This document shows, piece by piece, positions 27,458 to 36,691 of a stretch of 64,000 nt of DNA. The notes beneath the pieces were generated by a model that was given only the letters and a program-made list of their open reading frames with translations, made no database searches and was not told the DNA's origin. Numbering within the stretch: the stretch's first letter is position 1; every line of letters begins with the position of its first letter. Source of the DNA: Peptoniphilus raoultii (lineage in GTDB: Bacteria; Bacillota; Clostridia; Tissierellales; Peptoniphilaceae); assembly GCF_900099555.1 (NCBI RefSeq), contig NZ_FMWM01000002.1, positions 248,001 to 312,000 on the forward strand, given 5' to 3'. The translations under genes were made by a program, and so were the position numbers.

Positions 27458-27531
27458 AAGCACCTCTCAATTAATATAAAAAATTCTTCCCTCTACTTTA
27501 TTATACTATCTTGATAACACATGTCAAATAG

Positions 27532-27560
27532 CTGAAATTTTTTTAATTTTAGTTTATAAT
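27532..27560 (+). promoter_or_regulatory. Probable promoter of tadA, placing the start site at the ATG
   Basis: CTGAAA (27532-27537), 17 bp, TATAAT (27555-27560). Six T residues separate the -10 from the ATG at 27567, so the transcript would begin at or beside the start codon. Confidence 0.55.
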
Positions 27561-27566
27561 TTTTTT

Positions 27567-28037
27567 ATGAATAAAATTTTTATGGAAAAGGCCCTTGAAC
27601 TTGCAAAAATTTCTTATAAAAATGGGGACGTGCCAATTGGTGCTGTCCTTGTAAAAAATGGGAAAATTATTGGCAGGGGCTATAATTTAAAAGAAAAGAA
27701 AAAAAATCCCCTATATCATGCAGAAATTATGGCAATTTCAGATGCATCAAAAAAATTAAAATCCTATCATTTAGAAGGTACGGATTTATATGTTACTTTG
27801 GAACCCTGCCTAATGTGCCTTGGGGCCATAATAAATGCCCGCATCAAAAATTTATATTTTGCTGCCTACAACAAAAGATATGGGTGCGTTTCCTCTCACC
27901 TAAAACTATTAACAGGCGGCGGTTTTAACCACAAAACTTTTTATGTGGGAGGAATTATGGAAAAAACTTCATCAGAACTTTTAAATTCTTTTTTCACCGA
28001 TCTTAGAAAAAAGGGCAAAAAAATTAGACATATATAA
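27567..28037 (+). CDS. tadA: tRNA-specific adenosine deaminase
   Basis: Converts A34 to inosine in tRNA-Arg(ACG). The 156-aa cytidine-deaminase-fold protein has the zinc motif HAEIMAI (His and catalytic Glu, about residues 52-58) and PCLMCLGAI (about 83-91), plus the RIKNLYFAAYN segment typical of TadA. No ribosome binding site precedes the ATG, and a TATAAT lies 6 bp upstream, so the mRNA may be leaderless; a second ATG at 27582 also lacks one. Its 3' end forms part of a long terminator stem. Confidence 0.9.
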   Translation: MNKIFMEKALELAKISYKNGDVPIGAVLVKNGKIIGRGYNLKEKKKNPLYHAEIMAISDASKKLKSYHLEGTDLYVTLEPCLMCLGAIINARIKNLYFAAYNKRYGCVSSHLKLLTGGGFNHKTFYVGGIMEKTSSELLNSFFTDLRKKGKKIRHI

Positions 28038-28065
28038 AATGCTTGGTTTCTTATATATGTCTAAT
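28023..28065. terminator. Long stem-loop at the 3' end of tadA
   Basis: A 15-bp perfect stem (28023-28037 with 28051-28065; core TTAGACATATATA) includes the tadA stop codon. The T-run is weak. Either convergent gene could use it. Confidence 0.65.
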
Positions 28066-28085
28066 TAATTTTCATAAGTTTTAAC

Positions 28086-28739
28086 TTATTCGTACAGATT
28101 TCTATCTCCAAATTTTATTTTTGAATCAATGACAACTCTTTCTTGAGGGCGATTGTATTCATTTAAGAGAGATCCTAAAACTGTAGCAATTTCAGCTCTT
28201 GTCATTTCATTTTTGGGAGCAAATTTTGTTGCTTCATATCCATTTATAATATTTGCCTTAACAAGCGCTCCAACATAGCCCTTTGCTGAATCGGAAATTT
28301 CATTTGCGTCAGAGAATTCCTTTAAAATTTCCGTATTCTTCTTAAGACCATACATATAACCTAAAATTTCGCAAACTTCTTCTCTAGTTATGGGATCTTC
28401 CGGATATAATTTCCCCATTGTTGGTGTCAAATATCCTGCCTTAATTGCCTTGGCAACGTCATTGTAATATTTATCATCTGTAGATACATCAGAAAAAGTA
28501 ACGGTATAGGTCTTTTTTAAATCGGCCAGCTTATTTACGACTGCAAAAAAATCAACTTTTTTCATAAGTAGGTCTGGTTTGAAAGAATTTCTTTCATAAG
28601 CTGACATCAAATTAAAATTTGTTACGACATCAATACTTTTTTTTGCCCAATGATTTTCAGTATCTTGATAAACTCTTGCATAGGCACTTGAAAATAAAAT
28701 AGTTAGAGATAAAAAAGAAATTAAAAATATTTTTTTCAT
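28086..28739 (-). CDS. Secreted S-layer-homology domain protein
   Basis: A 217-aa exported protein. Residues 1-21 are a signal peptide ending in SAYA. About three SLH-like repeats follow: ENHWAKKSIDVVTNFNLM (res. 28-45), FSDVSTDDKYYNDVAKAIKAGYL with ITREEVCEILGYMYGL, and SDSAKGYVGALVKANIINGY with MTRAEIATVLGSLL. A short basic tail RPQERVVIDSKIKFGDR closes it. It has no other domain, so it is a minimal cell-wall-anchored protein of unknown function. It is the second SLH gene of the window. Confidence 0.8.
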   Translation of the reverse strand: MKKIFLISFLSLTILFSSAYARVYQDTENHWAKKSIDVVTNFNLMSAYERNSFKPDLLMKKVDFFAVVNKLADLKKTYTVTFSDVSTDDKYYNDVAKAIKAGYLTPTMGKLYPEDPITREEVCEILGYMYGLKKNTEILKEFSDANEISDSAKGYVGALVKANIINGYEATKFAPKNEMTRAEIATVLGSLLNEYNRPQERVVIDSKIKFGDRNLYE

Positions 28740-28806
28740 AATCTCAACCCTTCCAAAACTTCTACTTAAATTATAGCAAGATTTTAAAAAAAATACTTTA
28801 AATTTA

Positions 28807-28832
28807 TGTTACAAAAAACATGGAATGTAACA
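28807..28832. promoter_or_regulatory. Inverted repeat TGTTACA-N12-TGTAACA, possible operator
   Basis: Two 7-bp inverted half-sites at 28807-28813 and 28826-28832, upstream of the SLH gene and of the plus-strand nitroreductase. The symmetry suits a dimeric regulator, but no protein can be assigned. Confidence 0.4.
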
Positions 28833-28850
28833 GAACTGAAACAAATTAAA

Positions 28851-28887
28851 AGAGGATGCAGATATGTACCAAAACATTGCATCCTCT
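28851..28887. other. Perfect 10-bp stem-loop in the 429-bp gap between the SLH and nitroreductase genes
   Basis: AGAGGATGCA (28851-28860) pairs with TGCATCCTCT (28878-28887) around a 17-nt loop. A purine-rich stretch, not a T-run, follows on the plus strand. It may be a leader element, a weak minus-strand terminator, or part of a small RNA. The rest of 28740-29168 is A/T-rich, with a possible -10 (TAGAAT, 29133-29138) for the nitroreductase. Confidence 0.4.
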
Positions 28888-29168
28888 AGGGAAGAAAAAA
28901 GATGATGAAGTTTTCACTTCACTAATAGAATAATATCTTAGATTGATTTTGTCAAGCTTTTTATGAAAATATTTTCAAAAAATTTTATATTTTTTTATAT
29001 TTACTATAGCAAAGGCATTAAAGTAAGAGTTTTTAAGAAATTATCGTAAAATTTATAATTTTTAATTTGTGGCATCCTTTGCATAACTTTTTTTAAATCT
29101 TTATTTATTTAAAAATAAACATTTTTTTGTGGTAGAATATAGTTAATTAATTTTAAGGAGTTGAATTT

Positions 29169-29687
29169 ATGTTACAAGAACTTATAAAAAAACGTAGGAC
29201 TGTTAGACAATTTAAGGATCAAGAAGTTGATAGAGAACTTTTAAATAAATTATTTATGTATGCTTCTATGGCACCATCAAATGGAAATTCTCACCCTGTT
29301 GAATTTTTAGTAATTGATGACAAGGAAAAGATTAATGAACTTTCAGAAATGGATTCCTATGCAACAAATTATTTAAAAGAATGCCCCTGCGTTGTTATGT
29401 TTGTAGGAAATACTGAGCTTTCAAAAACAGCTGAAGAAGAATGTGCAATTGTTGCATCATATTTCCAACTTCTTGCTGAAGAAGAAGGCCTTTCCACTGC
29501 TTGGATAAATGTTAGCGAAGGAAATACTTCTAAAAAAATTCCCTATGAAGAATATTTCAAGGAAAATTATAATATAAAGAAGGGCTACAAAGCTGTTTGC
29601 CTAGTTCCTGTTGGCTACAAAAAGCGTGGAACAAAAGACCATGAAGAATTTGATGTTTCTTCAAAAGTTCACTATAACGAACTTTAA
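29169..29687 (+). CDS. Nitroreductase-family FMN protein
   Basis: A 172-aa nitroreductase-fold protein: IKKRRTVRQFKDQEV (FMN phosphate-binding Arg residues near the N-terminus), MYASMAPSNGNSHPVEFLV and the LVPVGYKKRGT C-terminal FMN segment. Such enzymes reduce nitro compounds, flavins or quinones with NAD(P)H; the substrate is unknown. AAGGAG precedes the start. It is monocistronic with its own terminator. Confidence 0.88.
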   Translation: MLQELIKKRRTVRQFKDQEVDRELLNKLFMYASMAPSNGNSHPVEFLVIDDKEKINELSEMDSYATNYLKECPCVVMFVGNTELSKTAEEECAIVASYFQLLAEEEGLSTAWINVSEGNTSKKIPYEEYFKENYNIKKGYKAVCLVPVGYKKRGTKDHEEFDVSSKVHYNEL

Positions 29688-29701
29688 TAATTTTAAGTAT
29701 T

Positions 29702-29733
29702 AAAAAAGGACTTTCTAACGAGAGTCCTTTTTT
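29702..29733. terminator. Bidirectional terminator between the nitroreductase and MATE genes
   Basis: AAAAAAGGACT (29702-29712) pairs with AGTCCTTTTTT (29723-29733), loop of 10 nt. Confidence 0.9.
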
Positions 29734-29760
29734 AATAAACATAACTTATTTACTATTAAA

Positions 29761-31122
29761 TTAAGCCTGTACTTTTTTTCTCCACTTCCCATATTTGTAA
29801 TAAATCCAAGTCATTAAAAGATTTCCAGCATAGGATACAGGATAGGACCAGAATAAAATATTAATATTGTCCCAATTTGGAAGGGGCAAATATATAAAGG
29901 CCATCCTTAAAAAGCAAAGTCCCACAAAGGAAATAACCATTGGTGCCATGGCTTCTCCTGCCCCCCTAATAAAGGCACAAAGATTTTCTGAAAGGCCAAA
30001 GGCCCAAATTGAATAACACAAAATTCTAAGCATTCTTGCACCAACTTCCACAACTTCTTCATTTGGATTGAAGGCGGAAATAAGCTTCCTAGAAAATACA
30101 ATGGCAAGTATTGATAAAAATCCTGCTAGGCCAAGAGTTATTATTGTTGAAACCTTAACCCCTTCTTTTATCCTGTCAAATTTTTTGGCTCCAAAATTTT
30201 GCCCTGCAAAAGTTGTGGCTGCAAGGGCAACTGCTTGAAGGGTTGTAAAAATAAATCCGTCAATTCTTGATTCTGCGGCAACACCAGCAATGACATTTGA
30301 GCCAAAAGAGTTTACCTTGACCTGAATTAAAACATTGGTGAAGGAAATAAGTGATGCCTGAAGGCCAGTTGGGATTCCAATGGCAAAAATTTTATTGGCT
30401 TCTTCCTTTTTATAGGAAATTTTTTTAAGCCTTAATCTAAAAGCCTGATCAGAGCCTGTTAAGTTTAAAGTTACGAGAATTGCAGAAACTGATTGGGCAC
30501 AAAAAGTTGCAATCCCAGCTCCAATGACTGACATTTTTAAAAGACCAACAAAAATAAGGTCCAAAACAACATTCACCATAGCTGCAATTAATAAGAAGTT
30601 AAAGGGTCTTCGTGAATCCCCTGTTGAAATTGAAATGGAAGCTCCCATACTATAAATTAAAAGTGGCAGGGCCCCAAGAAAAAATATCCTCATGTAATTT
30701 TCGGCATCTTTCATAATATCGTCAGGAGTTTTTAAAATTTTAAGAAGAAAAGGCGTTGTGGCAGCTCCGGAAATTGCAATTATTAGTCCTGAAATTATAG
30801 CTATAAAATATGCACATTCAACAGATTTTTGAAGTCCCTTATAATCGTCAGACCCAAAATACATAGAAATTATTACACCAGCTCCCGTTGTCAAACCTAA
30901 AAACATTCCAATTAAAAGTGTTGAAATAGGTCCTGTTGCACCAACGGCAGCCATGGGCCTTGCACCTGCAAATCTACCAACAATCATAAGGTCTGCAGTA
31001 TTATAAAGTTGTTGCAAAAAATTTGTTAAAACCAAGGGAATGGCAAATAAAATTATGCTTTCATAAATTGACCCTTCAGTTAAAGATACATTCTTGCTAA
31101 GAAGATTTCTTAATTTCCTCAA
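29761..31122 (-). CDS. MATE-family multidrug efflux transporter
   Basis: A 453-aa integral membrane protein with about 12 hydrophobic segments. Family marks: ILFAIPLVLTNFLQQLYNTADLMIVGRFAG near the N-terminus, GATGPIS, and the pseudo-repeated second half beginning at IGIPTGLQASLISFTNVLIQ. It would export cationic drugs or metabolites by Na+ or H+ antiport. The start is TTG at 31122, with GAGGAGG five bases upstream. It is divergent from the LysR gene, which may control it. Confidence 0.9.
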   Translation of the reverse strand: MRKLRNLLSKNVSLTEGSIYESIILFAIPLVLTNFLQQLYNTADLMIVGRFAGARPMAAVGATGPISTLLIGMFLGLTTGAGVIISMYFGSDDYKGLQKSVECAYFIAIISGLIIAISGAATTPFLLKILKTPDDIMKDAENYMRIFFLGALPLLIYSMGASISISTGDSRRPFNFLLIAAMVNVVLDLIFVGLLKMSVIGAGIATFCAQSVSAILVTLNLTGSDQAFRLRLKKISYKKEEANKIFAIGIPTGLQASLISFTNVLIQVKVNSFGSNVIAGVAAESRIDGFIFTTLQAVALAATTFAGQNFGAKKFDRIKEGVKVSTIITLGLAGFLSILAIVFSRKLISAFNPNEEVVEVGARMLRILCYSIWAFGLSENLCAFIRGAGEAMAPMVISFVGLCFLRMAFIYLPLPNWDNINILFWSYPVSYAGNLLMTWIYYKYGKWRKKVQA

Positions 31123-31305
31123 TCTTTCCTCCTCATTCTAAATAATTACATATAAAAACAAATTCCTCTTAATTTGATTATAGCATTATTAAGCCATAAA
31201 ATTAAATCCTTATAAAATTTTTTTCTATCTTATCATTAGTTTTTTTCTATAGAAATATTGCTTTTTCTGCCCTAAAATATTAAACTTAAACAAAGGGGGG
31301 GTATC

Positions 31306-32187
31306 ATGACAATTAGAGATTTAGAAATTTTTTGCGAAGTTGTAAGGACAAAAAATATGTCCCTTGCGGCTAAAAATCTTTCCATTTCTCAACCTACTGT
31401 GTCTCATGCAATTTCTCAAATAGAAAAAGAATATTCTGTTGAGCTATTTAAAAGAATTTCCAAAAAACTTTACATAACAGACGTAGGTATTAGATTATAT
31501 CATAATGCTTTGCAATTAATAGAAAAATTTGAAGATATAATTTTGTTTTTAAAGATTTCATCTAATAATTATGATTTAAATCTTGCCTTTAGTACAAGTT
31601 TTACAGGAAATTTTTTAATGGATATGATTTGGGAGTTTGAAAACATCCATAAGGACCTTGAAGTTAAAACAAGCGTCCTTGAAAATGACAGGCTTATAGA
31701 ATATACACAAATGGGTTATATTGATGCCGGCATTATAGAAGGAGATTTGCCGGAAGATTTAAAGAGAAAGCTTGACTATATTTCTTTTTATAGGGACAGA
31801 GAAGGATTAATAGTCGCAAAAAATCACATTTTAGCTAATAAAAAAGAAATTTCTATAAAAGATTTGGAAGATGAAAATTTTGTAACCCAAAATTTTCCAG
31901 ATGAAGATAAGGAAAATTTTATCTGCCTTTTGAAGGACAGGGGCTTTAATTTAAAAATTAAATATATTTGCAGCAATAAGGATATGGTTTTAAATATTTT
32001 AAAAGCTAGAAAAGCCATTACAATTGGTAGCCTTTATGAATTTAACTGTCCAGACCTTTCTTTAATAAAAATTAAGGAAATGGGAAAGGAAAAGGACTAT
32101 AAAATAATTTTTCGTAAGGGGCATGAAAAAGAGGCAAATATCAAATCTTTTATAGATTTTTTAGAAAGAAAATATAATAAGGAGTAA
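31306..32187 (+). CDS. LysR-family transcriptional regulator
   Basis: A 293-aa regulator. Residues 1-60 are the winged helix-turn-helix (MSLAAKNLSISQPTVSHAIS), and residues 88 onward the effector-binding periplasmic-binding-like domain. A GGGGGGG ribosome binding site lies before the start. It is transcribed away from the MATE gene across a 183-bp A/T-rich gap, a common layout for a LysR regulator and its target (inference). The DUF3048 gene starts 3 bp after its stop. Confidence 0.9.
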   Translation: MTIRDLEIFCEVVRTKNMSLAAKNLSISQPTVSHAISQIEKEYSVELFKRISKKLYITDVGIRLYHNALQLIEKFEDIILFLKISSNNYDLNLAFSTSFTGNFLMDMIWEFENIHKDLEVKTSVLENDRLIEYTQMGYIDAGIIEGDLPEDLKRKLDYISFYRDREGLIVAKNHILANKKEISIKDLEDENFVTQNFPDEDKENFICLLKDRGFNLKIKYICSNKDMVLNILKARKAITIGSLYEFNCPDLSLIKIKEMGKEKDYKIIFRKGHEKEANIKSFIDFLERKYNKE

Positions 32188-32190
32188 ATA

Positions 32191-33315
32191 ATGAGATTAG
32201 AATTAAAAAAGTTAGGGCTTCTTTTGCTTTTAATGGGCCTTGTCTTTTCCTTAGTTGGATGTAAAGACCTTAGATCAAATGACAAGGAAGAAAATACAAA
32301 GGAGTCTATGGAAACAGAAAAAATTAAGGAAGAGGAAGAAAAAATTTTATCTCCCTTAAGTGGGCTTGAAGTTTCAGAGGATAGCTTAAATAAAAGACCC
32401 TTTGCAGTTATGCTTGACAATCATTTTGACGCTATTCCACAATCCGCTTTAAATATGGCAGATCTTATCTATGAATTTAAGGCTGAAGGAGAATTTACAA
32501 GATATATGGCAATATTTCAATCTAATTCCCCAGAAGTTATTGGGCCCGTTAGGTCTGCAAGACCATATTTTGTTGACACTGCAAAAGAATATAATGCAAT
32601 TTATGCCCACTGGGGCGGATCAGAACTTGGCTATGCAGAAATTCCAAAAATTGGTGTAAATGATTTAGATGGCATTGCCCTTGAAGGTATAACATATTAC
32701 AGAAATAAAGAAGTTGGCAAAAAAAGACCACATGATGGCTACACATCATCTAAGCTTTTAAGAGAGCAAGCTGAAAAATATAAATATGATCTTACAGACG
32801 ATGTTAAGCCCCTAAAATTTGACACTACAAAAGATTTAGAAAATATAAAAGAGCAAATGGCCGAAAAAATCTGTACATCCTTAACTTTAAACTTTTTTAA
32901 ATCCTATAAGGAAGTCTATGAATATGACGAAAGTCTAAATAAATATAGGGTCATTAGAAATAATGAAACAGTTATTGATGAACACGACAAAAAAGATGTC
33001 ACTCCATCAAATATTATTATAGAATTTGCTGCATCCAAGGTGACAGGACCTCTTGGAACTCTTACAATTGATATAGTTGGCAGCGGCAATGGTCTTTTAC
33101 TTTCAAATGGCAAATTAATAGAAATTAATTGGCAAAAAAATTCCTTTGATGAAAAAACTATTTTTACAAGACAAGATGGGGAAGAAATTTATCTCACTCC
33201 TGGCCAAACATGGATTTCAGTTGCCGATCCAACTGATGCCTATGAAATATTACCAGCTGAAGAAAATGTAGAAAATTCTGCAGCTGCTGAAAATTCAGCA
33301 AATGCTGACAAATAA
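32191..33315 (+). CDS. DUF3048-family lipoprotein (YerB-like)
   Basis: A 374-aa exported lipoprotein. The signal peptide ends in a lipobox LVGC with the acylated Cys at residue 24. A charged linker follows, then the N-terminal DUF3048 domain (NKRPFAVMLDNHFDAIPQSA, IGPVRSARPYFVD, YAHWGGSELGYAEI) and the C-terminal domain with KRPHDGYTSS and LTPGQTWISVADP. The function is unknown; the family is common in Firmicutes. AAGGAG overlaps the end of the LysR gene, so the two are probably cotranscribed. Confidence 0.88.
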   Translation: MRLELKKLGLLLLLMGLVFSLVGCKDLRSNDKEENTKESMETEKIKEEEEKILSPLSGLEVSEDSLNKRPFAVMLDNHFDAIPQSALNMADLIYEFKAEGEFTRYMAIFQSNSPEVIGPVRSARPYFVDTAKEYNAIYAHWGGSELGYAEIPKIGVNDLDGIALEGITYYRNKEVGKKRPHDGYTSSKLLREQAEKYKYDLTDDVKPLKFDTTKDLENIKEQMAEKICTSLTLNFFKSYKEVYEYDESLNKYRVIRNNETVIDEHDKKDVTPSNIIIEFAASKVTGPLGTLTIDIVGSGNGLLLSNGKLIEINWQKNSFDEKTIFTRQDGEEIYLTPGQTWISVADPTDAYEILPAEENVENSAAAENSANADK

Positions 33316-33339
33316 CCAATTAGAATTTAAAAATAGCTA

Positions 33340-33372
33340 TTAAGACTATGATTTATTGTTTCATAGTCTTAA
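33340..33372 (+). terminator. Terminator of the LysR-DUF3048 operon
   Basis: A 12-bp perfect stem TTAAGACTATGA (33340-33351) / TCATAGTCTTAA (33361-33372), followed by a moderately T-rich stretch. Confidence 0.75.
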
Positions 33373-33432
33373 TTTCTATATAATAGTTTATAATATATAG
33401 AATTATAAAAATATTACATAAAGGAGAAAATT

Positions 33433-34539
33433 ATGAGATGCAAAGTTTGTGGGAAGGAAAATAGGGATAATGCAAAATTTTGTTATTCTTGTGGAAGTAA
33501 TTTAGAAATTTTTGACGAAGACACCCAAAAATATAACCCTATTGAAGATGAATATGAAAATAAGGATTATGATACCAAAGAATCTAGGCCATATTCAAGA
33601 GAAAATTATGAGGCCCTAAGAAAAGATTATAGGAACCCTAAATCCTATAATGATTATAATGACTATGATGATTATGATGACTACAGGGAGAGAAGACCCT
33701 ATAAAAAGAAAACTAGCCCTTTTAAAAAATTTCTTTTACTAGTCCTTTCACTTTTATTAATTGCAGGAGCAGGATTTGGTTGCTACTATTTTTATAAAAA
33801 CCAAAAAATGGCCTCTCTTGAAAAATATGCTATGGAAGCCATGGTTTCCGGCGACTATGAAGATGCGGCAGAATACTATGAGAACTTATATAAATTAAAT
33901 TCATCCTCCAAGACAAAAGACCTTATGGATGAAGCTACAAATCTCGCCTTTGATGCCAAAAAGCTAGAAAAAGTTGACTCTCTAATTTTAAGCGGCTCTT
34001 ATAAGGAAGCCTATGAAAATATAGAAGATGTTAAAAAACATAATAACAAATTATTAGAAGATGCAAGTAAAAAAGAAGATGTCCTTATGGCAAATATTGA
34101 AGAAAAGTTAGTGGATAATGTAAAGGACGGAAATTTTACTAAATCTTTAAATATTGTTAATGACCTTTTGAAGATAGACCTTGAAAATGACAAATTAAAT
34201 GAATTAAAGGACAAAATATTAAATAATCAAACAAAATCCGAGGAAGAAAAGAAAAAGGCTGAAGAAGAAGCTGAAAAGGAAGCTAAAGAAAAAGAAAATA
34301 AGGAAAAGGAAGAAAAGCTTTCAGGGGAAGGGGATAGACTAATAAATACCTATCAATATGTTACAAGTAAGATTGCAAATGTAAGAAGCGGACCAGGCCT
34401 TAGCTATCCTGTCCAATATGTTTTAAATTATGGCGACGAAGTTTATGTAATTGATACAAAGCACGACTCAGTAAGAACTTGGTGCAATATAGGATATGGC
34501 TGGATATCCTATAGGACTCTTGACGGCTCTGGCCTATAA
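33433..34539 (+). CDS. Zinc-ribbon membrane protein with a C-terminal SH3 domain
   Basis: A 368-aa protein in four parts. Residues 1-27 are a zinc ribbon (two CxxC pairs). Residues 35-95 form an acidic and Tyr/Asp-rich linker. Residues 98-120 are one transmembrane helix. Outside the cell there is a helical region with TPR-like segments and a Lys/Glu-rich coil (about 255-285), then a bacterial SH3 domain (IANVRSGPGLSYPV... GYGWISYRTL). Zinc ribbon inside, SH3 outside suggests a wall-sensing or wall-binding role (inference). No catalytic domain is visible. Confidence 0.8.
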   Translation: MRCKVCGKENRDNAKFCYSCGSNLEIFDEDTQKYNPIEDEYENKDYDTKESRPYSRENYEALRKDYRNPKSYNDYNDYDDYDDYRERRPYKKKTSPFKKFLLLVLSLLLIAGAGFGCYYFYKNQKMASLEKYAMEAMVSGDYEDAAEYYENLYKLNSSSKTKDLMDEATNLAFDAKKLEKVDSLILSGSYKEAYENIEDVKKHNNKLLEDASKKEDVLMANIEEKLVDNVKDGNFTKSLNIVNDLLKIDLENDKLNELKDKILNNQTKSEEEKKKAEEEAEKEAKEKENKEKEEKLSGEGDRLINTYQYVTSKIANVRSGPGLSYPVQYVLNYGDEVYVIDTKHDSVRTWCNIGYGWISYRTLDGSGL

Positions 34540-34560
34540 AAAAATATTTGAAATGAAATT

Positions 34561-34584
34561 GCGGACCTTTTGGCCCGCTTTTTT
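34561..34584 (+). terminator. Terminator of the zinc-ribbon/SH3 gene
   Basis: GCGG-A-CC (34561-34567) pairs with GG-C-CCGC (34572-34578) around TTTT, with a run of T after it. Confidence 0.8.
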
Positions 34585-34715
34585 TATAAATTTATAAAAT
34601 TCTTTTCTTTAAAATATAAAAACCATAAATTTTAATAAAATTAAAGTTACTTTTTTAAAAAATAATTAAAATATATTTAAACATTTATTAAGATAATATA
34701 CTATTTATTTACTAA

Positions 34716-34744
34716 TTGACAAAAAAATATTATTAAATTATACT
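34716..34744 (+). promoter_or_regulatory. Promoter of ggt
   Basis: TTGACA (34716-34721), 17 bp, TATACT (34739-34744), about 30 bp before the start codon. Confidence 0.8.
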
Positions 34745-34774
34745 AAATATACAAATATAAACGGAGGTGTTTTT

Positions 34775-36472
34775 ATGAAAAAGAGAAGCAAAGGTTTTCT
34801 ATGCTTAGTGTTAGCTATCATAATGCTTGTTCCGCAGCTTTTATTTGCAGCGGCTTATGAGCCTGTTAAGGATAAGGGAACGGGCCTTGTAATGAGTACA
34901 AATCCACTAGCTAACGAAGTTGGAAAAAAAGTTTTAGATGATGGTGGAAATGCTATTGATGCCGCCGTTGCAGTCGGCTATATGCTTGCAGTTGTCCATC
35001 CATCAGCAGGAAATATTGGCGGCGGAGGATTTGCCCTAATACATACCAAAGATGGAAAAAATGTTGCCCTTGACTTTAGAGAAATGGCACCTGCAAAAGC
35101 ACAAAGAGATATGTACTTAGACAAAGAAAAAAATGTTATTGATGGTTTAAGTGTAACTGGTCATCTTTCTGCAGGAGTCCCAGGAACTGTTAAGGGTATG
35201 AGTGCTATGCTCAATGAATATGGAACAAAACCTCTTAAAGAATTAATGGCTCCTGCCATAAAAACTGCAAAAGAAGGATTTAAACTTACAAAAAGGCAAG
35301 CAGAAACATTTGTTGAAGAATATGACAGAATGATAAAATATCCATCTACAAAAAAGTATTTCTTTAAGGAAAATGGAGATTCATATAAAGAAGGTGAACT
35401 TTTAGTCCAAAAAGATTTAGCAAAAACACTTGAAAGAATTGCCAACAAAGGACCTAGCGATTTCTATAGGGGAGAAACTGCTGAATTAATAGTAAAAGAT
35501 ATGAAAAAAAATAATGGTCTAATTACTATGGAAGATTTGGCAAATTATAAGGCAATTTGGAGGGAGCCAGTTAAGGGAACTTATAGGGGTTATGACATTA
35601 TTTCAATGTGTCCTCCCTCATCAGGTGGAACTCATATTATTGAAATATTAAATATTATGGAAAATGCTGATATAAATAAAATGGGCGCCCTTTCTTCCGA
35701 TACAATAAAACTTATGGTAGAAGCAGAAAGAAGGGCCTATGCTGACAGAAGTGAATATATGGGAGATCCAGATTTTGTAAAGGTTCCTGTAGATAAATTA
35801 ATTGACAAGACATATGCTAAAAATCTTTATAATAAAATAATAAAAAGTCCTAATGCAATTTCTAGTAAAGATGTAAAACCAGGACTTAATTTGCCAAAGG
35901 AAAGTGACCAGACAACTCACTATTCAGTAATGGATTCAATGGGAAATGCCGTTTCAGTAACTTATACAATTAACTGGACATTTGGAAGCGGCTGTGCAGT
36001 TGAAGGAGCGGGATTTTTGTTAAATGACGAAATGGACGACTTCTCAGCAAAAGCTGGCGTTCCTAATATTTATGGAGCGGTAGGTTCTGATGCAAATTCA
36101 ATTGAAGCTGGCAAAAGACCCCTATCTTCAATGTCACCAACCTTAATTTTAAAGGACAATGATGTTGTAATGGTAGTTGGAAGCCCTGGCGGAACAAGAA
36201 TAATTACAACTGTGCTACAAGTTATTTCAAATGTAATAGACCATAAAATGAATATAGCAGAAGCCGTTTGTCAACCAAGATTCCATATGCAATGGCTACC
36301 TGATGAAATAAGAGTTGAAAAAGATACTCTTGTAAAAGACGTTAGAGAAAAACTTGAAAAAATGGGCTATAAAATAAAAGTTGACGACCCAATGGGCGAT
36401 GTTAATGCAATATATTATGACAAAGAAAACTCAACATTCTATGGCACAAAAGATCCAAGAACTGAATTTTAA
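34775..36472 (+). CDS. ggt: Secreted gamma-glutamyltransferase / glutathione hydrolase
   Basis: A 565-aa exported Ntn-hydrolase that cleaves gamma-glutamyl bonds, for example in glutathione. Residues 1-26 are a signal peptide. The precursor self-cleaves before a Thr in DQTTHYSVMD (about residue 385), giving large and small subunits. Other marks: NIGGGGFALI, DFREMAP (substrate Arg), RRAYADRSEYMGDPDF, and SSMSPTLIL with VGSPGGTRI in the small subunit. AGGAGGTG precedes the start. It stands alone between its promoter and terminator. A role in cysteine or glutamate nutrition is plausible. Confidence 0.93.
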   Translation: MKKRSKGFLCLVLAIIMLVPQLLFAAAYEPVKDKGTGLVMSTNPLANEVGKKVLDDGGNAIDAAVAVGYMLAVVHPSAGNIGGGGFALIHTKDGKNVALDFREMAPAKAQRDMYLDKEKNVIDGLSVTGHLSAGVPGTVKGMSAMLNEYGTKPLKELMAPAIKTAKEGFKLTKRQAETFVEEYDRMIKYPSTKKYFFKENGDSYKEGELLVQKDLAKTLERIANKGPSDFYRGETAELIVKDMKKNNGLITMEDLANYKAIWREPVKGTYRGYDIISMCPPSSGGTHIIEILNIMENADINKMGALSSDTIKLMVEAERRAYADRSEYMGDPDFVKVPVDKLIDKTYAKNLYNKIIKSPNAISSKDVKPGLNLPKESDQTTHYSVMDSMGNAVSVTYTINWTFGSGCAVEGAGFLLNDEMDDFSAKAGVPNIYGAVGSDANSIEAGKRPLSSMSPTLILKDNDVVMVVGSPGGTRIITTVLQVISNVIDHKMNIAEAVCQPRFHMQWLPDEIRVEKDTLVKDVREKLEKMGYKIKVDDPMGDVNAIYYDKENSTFYGTKDPRTEF

Positions 36473-36514
36473 TTAAGATCTTAATTAATAATTTCAAAAC
36501 TATATACAAATTAT

Positions 36515-36540
36515 AAAAGGCTCAGTATGGGCCTTTTTAT
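36515..36540 (+). terminator. Terminator of ggt
   Basis: AAAAGGC (36515-36521) pairs with GCCTTTT (36531-36537), followed by T. The remaining gap to hsdS (36541-36691) holds a TATAAT (36672-36677) without a clear -35. Confidence 0.8.
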
Positions 36541-36691
36541 TATAAAAAGATAGATATGATTTTAAATTCATATCTACTTTTTTAGCTTAATAAATTAAAA
36601 TGACGTGAACCTTAAATATAATTAATATGCTTTTAAAGAGTACTTTTTAATGCTAAAATTAAAATATTAGTTATAATACATAGAGGAAATT

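Noticed and set aside
28851-28887. Terminator for a plus-strand transcript
   Set aside because: No gene precedes it on the plus strand and no T-run follows.
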